DNA of 64,000 bases, taken from positions 18,262 through 82,261 of the forward strand of contig JAEWBF010000041.1 in NCBI GenBank assembly GCA_023391285.1. The letters are read 5' to 3'. The DNA is from Verrucomicrobiota bacterium. Lineage in GTDB: Bacteria > Verrucomicrobiota > Verrucomicrobiia > Opitutales > Opitutaceae. Made by a program: the position numbers and the translations under genes. Position 1 is the first letter of the stretch, and the number at the start of each line of letters is the position of its first letter. Under the pieces are notes generated by a model. That model had not been told where the DNA came from, searched no databases, and was given only the letters and a program-made list of their open reading frames with translations. Positions 34,865 through 43,892 of this stretch are shown in pieces.

Positions 34865-35635
34865 TCACTCGGTGTGCCAGGGGCTCGGATGCTCGATCAC
34901 GAGGCGGAACGAGCCGGGTGCGGTGGAGCGATTGAGCACGACGACCTGCCATTTATCTTGCGCGAAAGGCCGGATGAGGGAGGACGCGAACGTGTGTCCT
35001 TCTTTTTCTTCGCTGGGGTAAGTGACCTGACCGAATGAACCGGCATCGAAGCGGAGCGTTTGCAGGATGGGTTTGAAGCCCTTCGCGTCCACGCGCACGC
35101 GAATCGGCGGCGCGTTCTCTTTGATCTGGAGATTGTGATTGAACGTGTGGCCGGCCTGCAGGATCTCGTCGAAGATCATGTGATAATAGACCGGTTGCGG
35201 CTGATTGGCGGTTTGGCTGATGAAAACGAGCGTGTAGCCGCCGGACTGCTCCGGGCGGCGCGAGATCACATAAAAGAGATAATGCCCGGCTTGCTCGAAG
35301 AGGAGTTCGGCTTCGAAGCCGTCGGGTCCGGCGCGCACGGGTTCGACGCCGTCGCCGCGATCCACGTAGAGCGAGAGATGTTGATGGGATCCGGGGGTGC
35401 CGCCGGCCGATTGTTCGCCGGCCAATCCGACGATAATGCGGTCGCCGGCTTCGCCGCGGAACGAGTATTTCTCGTAGTAACGGCCGTCGGGCCAGCGGGG
35501 AGACTCCTGACGCAATTGATGGCGAAATCGCGTCCAGCGTTCCTTTATAGCATTCGAACCGGCCGATTGTCCCGAAGCAGCGATGGGAAAGATGGAGACG
35601 AGTGCGGCGAAGACGAAGGGGAAAAGGCAGCGCAT
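34865..35635 (-). CDS. Secreted protein of unknown function
   Basis: The protein of 256 residues has a clear signal peptide (MRCLFPFVFAALVSIFPIAASGQ) and a hydrophilic body with beta-sandwich-like segments (GDRIIVGLAGEQSAGG; HLSLYVDRGDGVEPV; GHYLFYVISRRPEQSGGYTLVFIS). The last pattern resembles bacterial pre-peptidase C-terminal (PPC-like) domains, but the match is only suggestive. The frame is open upstream to 35974 and I reject that extension because it is Arg-rich and precedes the signal peptide. Neighbours give no functional clue. Confidence 0.7.
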   Translation of the reverse strand: MRCLFPFVFAALVSIFPIAASGQSAGSNAIKERWTRFRHQLRQESPRWPDGRYYEKYSFRGEAGDRIIVGLAGEQSAGGTPGSHQHLSLYVDRGDGVEPVRAGPDGFEAELLFEQAGHYLFYVISRRPEQSGGYTLVFISQTANQPQPVYYHMIFDEILQAGHTFNHNLQIKENAPPIRVRVDAKGFKPILQTLRFDAGSFGQVTYPSEEKEGHTFASSLIRPFAQDKWQVVVLNRSTAPGSFRLVIEHPSPWHTE

Positions 35636-36029
35636 GAAAACTGGAGGTGCGGGACAATGGCGGGCGCGGCGTGGCGAAGCCAAGTCTGACTTCGAATGCG
35701 AGTTGCGTTGAAGGATATGAAGAACGTGCCGCGGCACGGGGGACGGGCGCATACCCGGAAGCAGGGTGCGAGGTTGCGCGGGCCGGCCGCTCGCGAGCAC
35801 CCAGGTTCGCAGCCGCCTCGTTCGCCTTGAATTCAGGCTGGGTTGCAACGCCTTTCCTCTCGGCTCGGTTGTGAAAGAAGCCTCCATCCGTCGGCGCGGC
35901 CGGCTTACCAGGCGCGATTCGCCGGTCTGTTCAATTTCGCGACGCAGCGACAAGATTTGCGCGGAGAATGACAAACGGTGAGGAGATTATGAGCGGACGC
36001 AAAGGCGGTCGGCTGCGTCATTTCACACC
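35636..36029. other. Intergenic region; no gene seen
   Basis: There are about 390 bases between divergent genes. Only Arg-rich spurious frames occur. It presumably holds promoters for the secreted protein and for the cytochrome c gene; none was identified by eye. Confidence 0.4.
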
Positions 36030-36371
36030 ATGAGAATTACCCCTTGTCTCGTGGTGTCGGCCGTCGTTTTTGCCACCGGCCCAACGTATGGCGCGAGCGC
36101 CGCTACGCTGTGGAAGAAGCAGTGCGCGAGTTGTCACGGCCTCGATGGGCGCGGCGAGACGAAGGCGGGTCGGAAACTCCTCATCGGCGATCTGACGAAT
36201 GCGCAACTGCAGGCGAAATTCAGCGACGAGCAGGCATTTCAATCGATCAAGTTCGGGCTGAAGGACGCGAACGGGAGGGTGATCATGAAGCCCGCAAAAC
36301 GCGTCACGGATGACGAGGTGAGTGCACTGGTGGCGAAGGTGCGGACGTTTGTGCGGGAGGTGAGCCCCTGA
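36030..36371 (+). CDS. Small periplasmic c-type cytochrome
   Basis: The 113-residue protein has a signal peptide (PCLVVSAVVFATGPTYGAS) and one haem-binding motif CASCH (C32, C35, H36) followed by GLDGRGETKAG. The Met of VIMKPAKRVTDDEVSALVAKVRTF is the likely distal ligand, and the last helix is typical of class I cytochrome c. It is short and has a single haem, so it should act as a periplasmic electron shuttle. The partner oxidoreductase is not in this window. Confidence 0.92.
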   Translation: MRITPCLVVSAVVFATGPTYGASAATLWKKQCASCHGLDGRGETKAGRKLLIGDLTNAQLQAKFSDEQAFQSIKFGLKDANGRVIMKPAKRVTDDEVSALVAKVRTFVREVSP

Positions 36372-36452
36372 CGGCCAAGCTGCGCGCGGGTGTGCGTTCA
36401 GAGACGCATCCGCTTGGAGCAGGTGAAGGGGCGCGTTGTGCTCCGCCGGGTT

Positions 36453-37385
36453 TTATTCTGCCTGGAATCGTTCGGCGTCGGCCTTGTTCCAGGTGATGGT
36501 GGCCTCGCCGGAAATGAAATTTCGATCGAGATACGGGCGGCCGAAGTTCACGCGCTCCTCCTTGGCGGTGCCGGCTTTGATTTCGGCGATGAGTTTTTGC
36601 ATATCGAGGATGTAGCGCATCGTGAGCTTTTCCTTCTCGCGCTTCTGCCAGTAGTGGCCACCGAAGATGACGAGCTGGTTCTCGTCGATGCCGTGATCGG
36701 GGTGGCGGATGTAAGCGATGAGCCGGTCGATGCTGCGGCGATACTGCGCGAAACCGTCGGCGGAGAAAATCCACACGCCGTGACCTGAACCAATGCCGTC
36801 GCCGGTGAAGACGAGGTTCTTTCCTCGCAGGAAATAGGCGGTGGAATGATTCGTGTGACCGGGGATTTCGAGCGAATCGACGATCCAGCCGCCGCCGAGA
36901 TCGAGTGAGGGATTGCCGGAGATCGGCAGCGTTCTTTCGGCAGGGAAGATTTCGCGGCCGGTGAATTCAGGCGTCTGTATCCAGAATTTAACTTCGGGGT
37001 TGTCCTTGAAGGCGGGCAACATGCCGGTGTGGTCGCCGTGGTGATGGGTGACAGCGATATAGAGCCGGCGATCGCCGATCTCTTCGCGCACGAGTTTTTG
37101 CAGGGACTCGGTGGCGGTGGCGTCCCATTTGATGGGATTCGACAAATCGATCAGAAGCGCCCGTTCGCGACCGACGATGAGATACATGTCGGAGCAGTTG
37201 TTGAAACTCTTCGTGTTGCCCTGCGCGTCGAGGTGGATGCCGGCGGGATTGGTGTGGTTGGCGTCCTCGATGCGGATGACGTCGGCGATGATTGGGTGGA
37301 TGGTGTAGGGTCCGACTTCGCGGGACTGAGCGAGGGCGACAACGGCGGAAAGCAACGCGAGAAGGAGGGCGACGGGTGATTTCAT
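36453..37385 (-). CDS. Secreted MBL-fold metallo-hydrolase
   Basis: This 310-residue protein has a signal peptide (PVALLLALLSAVVALAQS) and the metallo-beta-lactamase motif HHHGDH (H114, H116, D118, H119). Later metal ligands fit SLEIPGHTNHSTAYFL, NLVFTGDGIGSG and VIFGGHYW. Insertions relative to class B beta-lactamases and the GHTNHST motif indicate a general MBL hydrolase rather than an antibiotic-resistance enzyme. The substrate is unknown. The start at ATG 37385 puts the signal peptide at the N-terminus. Confidence 0.88.
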   Translation of the reverse strand: MKSPVALLLALLSAVVALAQSREVGPYTIHPIIADVIRIEDANHTNPAGIHLDAQGNTKSFNNCSDMYLIVGRERALLIDLSNPIKWDATATESLQKLVREEIGDRRLYIAVTHHHGDHTGMLPAFKDNPEVKFWIQTPEFTGREIFPAERTLPISGNPSLDLGGGWIVDSLEIPGHTNHSTAYFLRGKNLVFTGDGIGSGHGVWIFSADGFAQYRRSIDRLIAYIRHPDHGIDENQLVIFGGHYWQKREKEKLTMRYILDMQKLIAEIKAGTAKEERVNFGRPYLDRNFISGEATITWNKADAERFQAE

Positions 37386-37480
37386 GGTAGGGGGCGAGCG
37401 ATCAAGCACGCGGAAGAGACCATGTCGTGAGGAATGTTACGAGAGTAGATCGCGAACCGGAGCTAGGCAGGAGGGATCGT

Positions 37481-37560
37481 CGTAGCGGAAAGCGTGAGCT
37501 TTTCGTGAGTGAGGCGAAACGCTCACCCCGATGGATCGGGCCAGGCTGCGTTCCGCTACG
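37481..37560. repeat. 80-bp dispersed repeat with inverted ends, copy 1
   Basis: The element begins CGTAGCGGAA and ends TTCCGCTACG (perfect 10-bp terminal inverted repeats). It is 80 bp long and differs from 39328-39407 at only four positions. Internal halves (AAAGCGTGAGCTTTT and GAAACGCTCAC) are also partly complementary. No reading frame is inside. It looks like a MITE/REP-type element just upstream of the Sel1-repeat gene. Confidence 0.85.
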
Positions 37561-37608
37561 GAAACTGAACGGGATGGACACCCGAAGGGCTGCTGCTCTG
37601 ATGGGAAT

Positions 37609-38700
37609 GTGCGCGTCACACTCCCGCTTCGCGTCCGCGTCGCAGCAATTCTAGCCTTGTTCGTTGTCGCCATGGGCCGTGCGTCCACGGAGGAACCGGT
37701 CGCGATAGACTCCACCGAGGTGGACGCGTCGCGCGTGGACGAGCAACTCGCGCGGGCGCGGGAGCTGCTTGCGACGGATCAGGAGGCGGGCATCGCGGAG
37801 CTGCGTCGGTTGGCGCAAACGGAGCGGTCCGATGTGCTCTTTCTGCTGGGCAACGTGCTATTTTATTCCGTCGGCACGGAAGAAGCGCGCAGCGAGGGAG
37901 TCCGTTTTTTGCAGGTGAGCGCCGGTCTTGGTAACCCTGAGGCGTTGTTGACGATGGCGATGCTGCATTCGTTGGGCGACGGCGTCGAATATTCGCCGGG
38001 CTTGGGGTTTGATTTGACCTGGAAGGCGGCATCGTTGGGGCATCCGGAGGCTCAAGCGGCGCTGGCCCAGATCTATTTGCGCGGAAACCGGGTGGTGGAA
38101 AAGGACCCGCTGATGGCGTTCGCGCATGGCGCTGTGGCTGTGTCGATGGGATACGCGGGCGGCCACACGGTGCGGGTCAGCGCAGGTCGGCTGCTTTCGG
38201 CGGAGGAAAAAGAAGAAGCGCGCGAGTTCGCGGAGGACACGATCGAGGCCTTCAAGGAGTATTTCCCCGAGCGCTTCGCGTCGCTCGAATACCGGCCCGG
38301 CATCGACCATCTGCTTCCGGCGGACGTCAAAGCACTCGTGAGTCAGGCGGAAGCAGGTGACGCCGATGCGATGATGAAGTTGGCCGAGCTCTTCAGCGGC
38401 GATATCATCGTGCCCATGGATTATGACGCCGTGGCGGAGTGGACGCGCCGGGCGGCGGAGCGCGGGCACGTCGGTGCCCTCTATAATCTGGGGAGCTATT
38501 ATCTTGGGAGCCCTTATGTTTCTTATGATGCGTTTGAAGCCTTTGTATATTTATCGGCGGCCGATGTGCTCGGCGGAGAGGTGCCGGAATCGGATCTGGC
38601 CCAGGTGCGAGAGCGGATCGGGCCCGGCCGCTTACCGGAAGCGGAGCGGCGCGTCCTGCAGTTGATCAAAACCATTCACGCGACCAAAGCGCAGCGGTAG
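37609..38700 (+). CDS. Secreted Sel1-like (TPR-related) repeat protein
   Basis: From GTG 37609 the protein has 363 residues with a signal sequence (VRVAAILALFVVAMGRAS). Helical Sel1-type repeats follow: VRFLQVSAGLGNPEALLTMAMLHSLGDGV, LTWKAASLGHPEAQAALAQIYLRGN, AEAGDADAMMKLAELFSGD and TRRAAERGHVGALYNLGSYYLGSPYV. Such alpha-solenoids mediate protein-protein contacts in the envelope. The GTG is preferred over the in-frame ATG at 37531 because that part overlaps the 80-bp repeat and lacks signal-peptide character. The next gene begins 42 bases downstream. Confidence 0.82.
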   Translation: MRVTLPLRVRVAAILALFVVAMGRASTEEPVAIDSTEVDASRVDEQLARARELLATDQEAGIAELRRLAQTERSDVLFLLGNVLFYSVGTEEARSEGVRFLQVSAGLGNPEALLTMAMLHSLGDGVEYSPGLGFDLTWKAASLGHPEAQAALAQIYLRGNRVVEKDPLMAFAHGAVAVSMGYAGGHTVRVSAGRLLSAEEKEEAREFAEDTIEAFKEYFPERFASLEYRPGIDHLLPADVKALVSQAEAGDADAMMKLAELFSGDIIVPMDYDAVAEWTRRAAERGHVGALYNLGSYYLGSPYVSYDAFEAFVYLSAADVLGGEVPESDLAQVRERIGPGRLPEAERRVLQLIKTIHATKAQR

Positions 38701-38742
38701 TTGGCGGCGGTCGCGATGTGTTGAGGTGCAACCACTCCTCCT

Positions 38743-39312
38743 ATGACTTCAGAACAGACCGCGGGTGATGTGCTTTATGCGTGTCGCACCCCACGATGGA
38801 TGCAGGGCGTGGTGCTCTTGGCCGCAGCTTTGTTGGCCGCGGCCTTCGCCTATTTTCTTTTTGTGAGGGAGCGCACGAACGATGATGCGGGCTGGAGGAT
38901 CGGCGCCGGAATCGCGCTCGCGGGCAGCGTGTTTATGTTTGTGGTGTCAGCGGTGCGGTTGATTCGTCACCGGCCGTATTTCATCCTATACGAACACGGG
39001 TTCGAGTATTCTCCCGGCGGCGTTTCGACCGGCATTATTCGCTGGACCGATGTGCTGGAGCTGCGTGAGGAAACGCTGATGCATGGCGACGGTGGGTTTC
39101 CGGCGCGGCGGGGGGTGACGGCGGTGGTGTTGCGCAATCCTGAGGAATATCTGGCGCGATTCCCCGCGGTGCTTCGTCCGCTGCTACAGATGCGACAGGC
39201 GATGAACAGCTCGGCGATTCTGATTCCGCGCGGGGAGTTTGGCGGAAACGATGTCGCGCTGGTGAAAATCATGCGCGAGCAAGTGGCGAAGGCGCGGGCG
39301 CAGCCGCGGTAG
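38743..39312 (+). CDS. STM3941-like membrane protein
   Basis: The 189-residue product has two membrane helices near residues 20-40 and 53-70 (WMQGVVLLAAALLAAAFAYFLFV; GAGIALAGSVFMFVVSAVRL). A soluble PH-like domain follows (LYEHGFEYSPGGVSTGIIRWTDVLELREE ... VVLRNPEEYLARFP ... NSSAILIPRGEF). This order is the pattern of the STM3941/YdjM-type uncharacterised family. It may be cotranscribed with the Sel1-repeat gene. Function unknown. Confidence 0.75.
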   Translation: MTSEQTAGDVLYACRTPRWMQGVVLLAAALLAAAFAYFLFVRERTNDDAGWRIGAGIALAGSVFMFVVSAVRLIRHRPYFILYEHGFEYSPGGVSTGIIRWTDVLELREETLMHGDGGFPARRGVTAVVLRNPEEYLARFPAVLRPLLQMRQAMNSSAILIPRGEFGGNDVALVKIMREQVAKARAQPR

Positions 39313-39327
39313 GCGGCAACGGATCGG

Positions 39328-39407
39328 CGTAGCGGAAAGCGTGAGCTTTTCGGGGGTGAGGCGAAACGCCCACCCCGATGGATCGGGGCAGGCTGCGTTC
39401 CGCTACG
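39328..39407. repeat. 80-bp dispersed repeat with inverted ends, copy 2
   Basis: This is 80 bp long with the same perfect CGTAGCGGAA...TTCCGCTACG ends as 37481-37560, and 76 of 80 positions are identical. It lies 16 bases after the STM3941-like stop codon, so the two copies bracket the Sel1-repeat and STM3941-like genes. Confidence 0.85.
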
Positions 39408-39579
39408 GGAGGTGCGGGGAACCATGAACCGCGAAGGAACGCGAATTCACACGAAGCGACACCGATGCCTTGCTGGCGCTGAAAGTAGTCCGCGGCCCCG
39501 TCTGCCTTGCGGAAGCAAATCGCTCGCGCCGCGGCCTGTCCTGGGTTTTGTTGTGCGCGTTTCCTCAAAAAATTACCTC

Positions 39580-39966
39580 ATGAAACTGCTTCGTCTCCTT
39601 ACCTCCTCCTTCGCCTTCTGCGTGTTGACCGTCGCGGCGCTCGCCGCGGATCCGAGCGGCACGTGGAAATGGACCGTCACATCGCCGGCCGGCGACATTG
39701 CCACGACGCTCAAACTGGAATCCAAAGACGGCCAGCTCGCCGGCACTTACTCGAACCAGTTCGGCGCGGGTGCGATCAAGAACGCGTCGTTCAAAGACGA
39801 CGTGATCGCGTTCGACGTGGTGCGAAATTTCGACGGCAACGAGTTCGTCCTGAAGTATCGCGGCAAGGTCGAGGGCGACACCATCAAAGGCACGATCGAA
39901 GCGGGCGACATGGGAGGCGGGCCGATGAAGCTCGATTGGAACGCGAAGCGCGCTGCGAAAGAGTAG
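39580..39966 (+). CDS. Small secreted protein of unknown function
   Basis: This 128-residue protein has a signal peptide (LLTSSFAFCVLTVAALAAD) followed by a compact antiparallel beta domain: GTWKWTVTSPAGDIATTLKLESKDGQLAGTYSNQF, FDVVRNFDGNEFVLKYRGKVEGDTIKGTIEAGD. This resembles small secreted proteins often seen attached to or beside glycoside hydrolases and lipid-binding calycin-like folds. No active site is visible. ATG 39580 directly precedes the signal peptide. It is convergent with the esterase gene. Confidence 0.78.
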   Translation: MKLLRLLTSSFAFCVLTVAALAADPSGTWKWTVTSPAGDIATTLKLESKDGQLAGTYSNQFGAGAIKNASFKDDVIAFDVVRNFDGNEFVLKYRGKVEGDTIKGTIEAGDMGGGPMKLDWNAKRAAKE

Positions 39967-40018
39967 CAACGCGTCCGCAGCTTCGCGGAGGCGGAGCGAG
40001 CGGAAGTTCGTGGCGGTT

Positions 40019-41176
40019 TTATTCCGATCGGAAAAGGCGCGGGACGAAATCGTGCAGTGACTTGCGCCAGACCTGCCATTCGTGGCCGCCGGGGAACGAG
40101 GCGAACTCGACCTCGAGGCCGCGGGCGCGGAAGTCGGCGACGATCTTGCGCGTGGCGTCGAGTCGCGGGTCCTGCTCGCCGACCGAGAGGTAGAAAAGGT
40201 CGAGGGCCGCGTTGAAAGTTTGCGGCGCGCTGAGCAAACCCGGGACCGCCGCCTCGGCGTCGAAGGGCGCGGGCTCGGCTCCGCCTGGCGGGCGAATGCC
40301 GCCAAACAGGCCGGTGCTGAAGGCGCCGACGGCGGAGAATGTGTCGGTGTTTGCGAGACCGACGAAGAAAGACTGGCCGCCGCCCATCGAGAGGCCGGCG
40401 AGCGCGCGGTGTTTTGCGTCGGGTTGCACGCGGAAGTTCGACTCGACGAACGGGACGATGTTTTCGAGCAGTTCGCGGGCGAAACCGGTCATGCCGTCGC
40501 GACTGTAGAGTGCGGTCACGCCGGGCTCGCGCGGCAGGTTGCCATTGGCGATTACGACCAACATTGGACGCGCGCGGCCGGCAGCGATGAGGTTGTCGAG
40601 GATGATATCGGTCCGGCCTTGGTTGGCCCAGCCGGTCTCATCCTCGCCGCCGCCATGTTGAAGGTAGAGCACGGGGAAACGCTGGTCCGGCTGAGTATCG
40701 TAACCGGGCGGCGTATAAACGAAGAGGCGGCGCCAGGAATTCGTCACCTTTGAGAAATACCACTTCGCGCGAAGGTCGCCGTGCGGCACGTCCTTGAGCG
40801 TATAGAAATCCACGCCGGGCTCCGGCACCTCGATGCCGCTGCCGTGGCGGCTGGCGCCAAAGAAGGCGTGGCTACCGGCATCGAAAACCATCAGGCCGTC
40901 CACGCGAAAGGCATAGTAATGAAAACCCGGTTCGATTGGTGGCGTGGTGACGGACCACACGCCGTCGTCGCCCTTGGTGAGCGGGTAGCTGCCCTGCGGT
41001 AAGTTGACTTCCACGGCGGTGGCGTCGGGAGCCTTGAGACGAAACTCGCCGTGCCCCTCGGCATCGAGGCGCGGATACGGGGCGTTAGGAACGTTGCTCG
41101 GCGCGGGAGCCCAGTCGGTGGCGCCGTGGGCAAAGGCGCACGCCGCGGCGAGGAGAAGGGGAAGGAGACGTTTCAT
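40019..41176 (-). CDS. Secreted CE1/enterochelin-esterase-like carbohydrate esterase
   Basis: The 385-residue protein has a signal peptide (LLPLLLAAACAFAHGA), an N-terminal beta-sandwich module (about 30-125: FRLKAPDATAVEVNLPQGSYPLTKGDDGVWSVTTPPIEPGFHYYAFRVDG) and an esterase D-type catalytic domain. The catalytic Ser is S263 in GLSMGGGQ, with D336 (GEQDPRL) and H365 (PGGHEW) completing the probable triad. This arrangement is found in feruloyl and acetyl xylan esterases that remove side groups from plant polysaccharides. It fits the other secreted glycan-active enzymes in the window. Confidence 0.88.
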   Translation of the reverse strand: MKRLLPLLLAAACAFAHGATDWAPAPSNVPNAPYPRLDAEGHGEFRLKAPDATAVEVNLPQGSYPLTKGDDGVWSVTTPPIEPGFHYYAFRVDGLMVFDAGSHAFFGASRHGSGIEVPEPGVDFYTLKDVPHGDLRAKWYFSKVTNSWRRLFVYTPPGYDTQPDQRFPVLYLQHGGGEDETGWANQGRTDIILDNLIAAGRARPMLVVIANGNLPREPGVTALYSRDGMTGFARELLENIVPFVESNFRVQPDAKHRALAGLSMGGGQSFFVGLANTDTFSAVGAFSTGLFGGIRPPGGAEPAPFDAEAAVPGLLSAPQTFNAALDLFYLSVGEQDPRLDATRKIVADFRARGLEVEFASFPGGHEWQVWRKSLHDFVPRLFRSE

Positions 41177-41638
41177 GGGAAGGGCAGTTTTTTGGCGAGT
41201 CGATTTAGGAAGACGACGAGCGTCCGCACAACGGGAGTCAACGCGACCTTCTTGGGTTTTCGGCGCCGAAGAGGGGTGGGTCAAACGCCTTGAGTATAGA
41301 CTAAACCGAGCCGCCACGACAGCGGCCATCTAGAGCACTCGGAGGACTTTGATCCGTCGGCCACGGATCGTTCGTCGGGCTCGGCTGCGGGTGCGCCCCG
41401 CCAAATGGTGAAGAGGGCGCATGATCGCGTAGGTATGAAGCCGCCAGCCGCGGATATCGACGGCCCCTCCAACGCGACAGAAACGCGCCCGCTTCGCTCG
41501 CGTTCCTGAACAAAGCGCGCCGTGGTTGCCGCGGTTAACGACGTGCTAAATGGCGCCGGGGGATGCGGTGCGCGATTTGCGCGGCATCTGGCCAGTGGGA
41601 GTCAAGGGGAGCAGGACGAAGCCGGGCGAACGTTGCAA
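41177..41638. other. Intergenic region; no gene seen
   Basis: There are about 460 bases upstream of the esterase gene. Possible short frames are Arg/Pro-rich and unsupported. A promoter for the esterase is expected near 41177-41330 but was not identified. Confidence 0.4.
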
Positions 41639-42421
41639 TTAACAGCGATCGGCCTGCTCCCTATTGGAGAGGCGCTGTTTATTCCTGCGGCAGAGCACCA
41701 CCCAGCCGAGCGCTAGCGCGCCGACCAGCGCAGCATAGGTCGAGGGCTCCGGAATCGCGACGGTTCCGAGAGTAGCCGCGTTGATCTGCGGGCTGTAGGG
41801 GCCGAGGTTGATGACCTGAGTCGCTTCCTCGGCGGTGAATACTCCGGTCACATACTGCCCGAGCGTGGCGCCGTTGTTGCTGAAGCGCACGCTGACAGTG
41901 TTGCCGTCGGTGGCCGCGTCAGAGAAGGTGACTATTTCGGTATTGTGGTATTTGGAGCGCGAATCATTGACCCAGAATTGAATTTGGTAGGTGGCGCCGG
42001 CGATGAGGTTGAGCAGCGTCATTGTCTGGGTGTTGGCGGGAGAGCCCGACCAGAAGGTCGCGGAACGCAGCAGGTCTTGATAACCGCTGCTCAAGGCGGT
42101 GTAGAAGGCCCCGGTGTTGCCGAACGAGTCCGGAAAGTGGTAAATGGACGAGCCTACCGTGGTGAGCGTAAAATCGGAGTTGCCGGTGTGGGAAGCGTAG
42201 CCCGTGAAGGTGACGCCATTGACCGTCGGGCTCACGGATGCGTTGCCGAAATTGTAGGCCCAGAGTCGCGTGTCGACGGGAGCGACGTCTGCATCGCCGC
42301 TGATGAAAGTTGGAGTGCCCCAAGTGATAACGGCTTGAGCGTGGGACAAGCAATGGGCTGTCAAGAAGAGCGCAAAACCAATGCCGAGATGGAGGAGTTT
42401 GCGCGAGGTGCCGTGATTCAT
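41639..42421 (-). CDS. PEP-CTERM sorting-domain protein
   Basis: The 260-residue protein has a signal peptide (KLLHLGIGFALFLTAHCLSHAQ), a beta-sandwich-like body and the tail IPEPSTYAALVGALALGWVVLCRRNKQR. Segments such as GVTFTGY, LLNLIAGATYQIQFWVNDSRS and ATQVINLGPYSPQINA resemble CBM-like jelly rolls in secreted Verrucomicrobia proteins. The substrate, if any, is unknown. The start is at ATG 42421, immediately before the signal peptide. Confidence 0.84.
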   Translation of the reverse strand: MNHGTSRKLLHLGIGFALFLTAHCLSHAQAVITWGTPTFISGDADVAPVDTRLWAYNFGNASVSPTVNGVTFTGYASHTGNSDFTLTTVGSSIYHFPDSFGNTGAFYTALSSGYQDLLRSATFWSGSPANTQTMTLLNLIAGATYQIQFWVNDSRSKYHNTEIVTFSDAATDGNTVSVRFSNNGATLGQYVTGVFTAEEATQVINLGPYSPQINAATLGTVAIPEPSTYAALVGALALGWVVLCRRNKQRLSNREQADRC

Positions 42422-42734
42422 GGGGGGGCGAGAGAATTTTCCAGTCGCGCCTTGGCAAGCCTTCGCGGAGCACATTCGTGCGGACGGTCAGGCTGAAAAT
42501 CAGTGGAGATTATCGGACCGATGCCGGCAGGGCAGACTCCGCGCCGTGGCGCGACTCGATGCACACATCGTCGGGACGGTGTCGTTCATTCCGGCGAGAA
42601 CTCGTGTCTCGCGACAAGGCTTTGCGTTTCGTATTCAGTATCCAGATACCGGGAGCCACGCGTGACTGCGCGCCGCACGGGCGATTGCGCCGCGAGCCGA
42701 GGGATGGGATCACGTGTGAGGGCCTGTTGCCCAA
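42422..42734. other. Intergenic region at the left edge of the degenerate segment
   Basis: No gene is supported. The palindrome GCCCAAATGGGC lies at 42729-42740, at the beginning of the transposase remnant. Any missing 5' part of that transposase is not recognisable here. Confidence 0.4.
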
Positions 42735-43481
42735 ATGGGCAGTGTAGTTGAACCTTGGAGACAGAGTTCGGGTCTGACGTTGGCAACTATGATGGGCCGA
42801 CACGATGGGCAGATGGAGTTGTTAAGCTACCGGGTCGATGGTCTGGAAGACGAGGTCCCGAACCACAGTGTTCTTTCGAAGGCGCGAGGGTGGTGTGAGC
42901 ACCGGTGGAGCAGCCTGCCTTTGTTCAGGCAGCGCGATCGGCCGGTCTGCCTGGAGGCCGCGACGGTGCTGGGAGAATCCGGGGGATTGCGTGACACGCC
43001 GGCGGGCTGGCGGCGCTATGTCGACTACCTGGGCGTGCTTGCCGAGGAGGAAACGAAACTGCGAGAGGCACGTTTCGGGCGGCTCAGTCGAGGCTGGGTG
43101 CTCGGTTCGCCGGATTTCAAGGAGAGCCTGAAAAAGGAGCTGCGCGCTCTGGGAGCGGATGCGGAGAGATTCGAATTATTGGGTTCGGACCGAGAGGCGC
43201 ACGACGAGGCGCGGGCTGGAATATGGGAAGAGAAACTCCGAGCTGCGGCCGCAGCCCTGCGGGTGTCGCTGGAGGCGCTCCCAAGAAAGAAGTGGGCTGC
43301 GGAAAAGGTGCAGCTAGCAGCCTTGATGAAGGCCACCACGTCGGTCTCGAACGGCTGGCTGGCCAAGCGCCTGGAAATGGGAAAGCCGGGCAGCGTAACG
43401 CAGTATGTGCGCCGATTTCGGCAACGGGGAGGAGCGAAAAACCGCGCGTTCAAATCAGCGTTGTCAAAAGTTTACACATGA
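42735..43481 (+). pseudogene. REP-associated tyrosine transposase remnant (C-terminal part)
   Basis: The frame encodes up to 248 residues whose central and C-terminal parts resemble the distal region of Verrucomicrobial REP-associated transposases: EHRWSSLPLFRQRDRPVCLEAATVLG, then GWVLGSPDFKESLKKELR, and the final SNGWLAKRLEMGKPGSVTQYVRRFRQRGG. The HUH and Tyr catalytic motifs of the Y1 transposase domain are not present, so the gene appears 5'-truncated. A second 3' fragment with a nearly identical ending is at 51114-51254. The stop codon of both lies in GTTYACACATGACCCC, a sequence forming a perfect inverted repeat around the second copy. Confidence 0.6.
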
Positions 43482-43499
43482 CCCCTTCCCCTTCGGCTC

Positions 43500-43606
43500 T
43501 ACGAGCGTGATCGGTTCGGCTGCTCTCGCGGCCGGTGAAGGCGCCCTCCGCTCAATTCACTGTTTCATGCCACCGATTCCGAAGCGTGTCGAAAGCCGGT
43601 TGATTC
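43500..43606. repeat. Dispersed repeat family, partial copy before toxin-antitoxin pair 1
   Basis: ACGAGCGTGATCGGTTCGGC through TCGAAAGCCGGTTGATT matches 52088-52194 with few differences. It corresponds to the right half of the longer copy at 51955-52200. It ends about 60 bases before the antitoxin start. Confidence 0.75.
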
Positions 43607-43667
43607 GCGCTTCTGTGGAGTCCCTGCGCCCTTGCGTCCCGTCGCATCCGTATCACATTTTCGTCCC

Positions 43668-43889
43668 ATGAACGCTGCGCTCGCCGCTGAGATCGAACGA
43701 CTATCGCCGGCCGAGAAACTCCTCCTGGTCGAGGAGCTTTGGAACCAGATCGCGCGCGAGTCCAACGCTGTCGAACCTCCTGCCTGGCATGACGCGATTC
43801 TTGCTGAGGATGCGCAGCGATACGCGTCGGACCCATCTCGCGGCGATTCGTGGGAAAACGTGAAGCGGCGCATCGTTAGCCAGGCCTGA
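43668..43889 (+). CDS. Antitoxin, addiction module component family
   Basis: The 73-residue protein (IERLSPAEKLLLVEELWNQIARES ... WHDAILAEDAQRYASDPSRGDSWENVKRRI) matches the short addiction-module antitoxins (TIGR02574-like) that pair with RelE/ParE toxins. It is followed after three bases by the toxin gene, the usual operon arrangement. Such antitoxins bind and block the cognate toxin and often repress the shared promoter; the operator here was not identified. Confidence 0.88.
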   Translation: MNAALAAEIERLSPAEKLLLVEELWNQIARESNAVEPPAWHDAILAEDAQRYASDPSRGDSWENVKRRIVSQA

Positions 43890-43892
43890 GGC

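Noticed and set aside
36453..37385. Class B beta-lactamase resistance gene
   Set aside because: The HxHxDH motif is shared by all MBL-fold hydrolases; the rest of the sequence and the insertions do not look like resistance enzymes.
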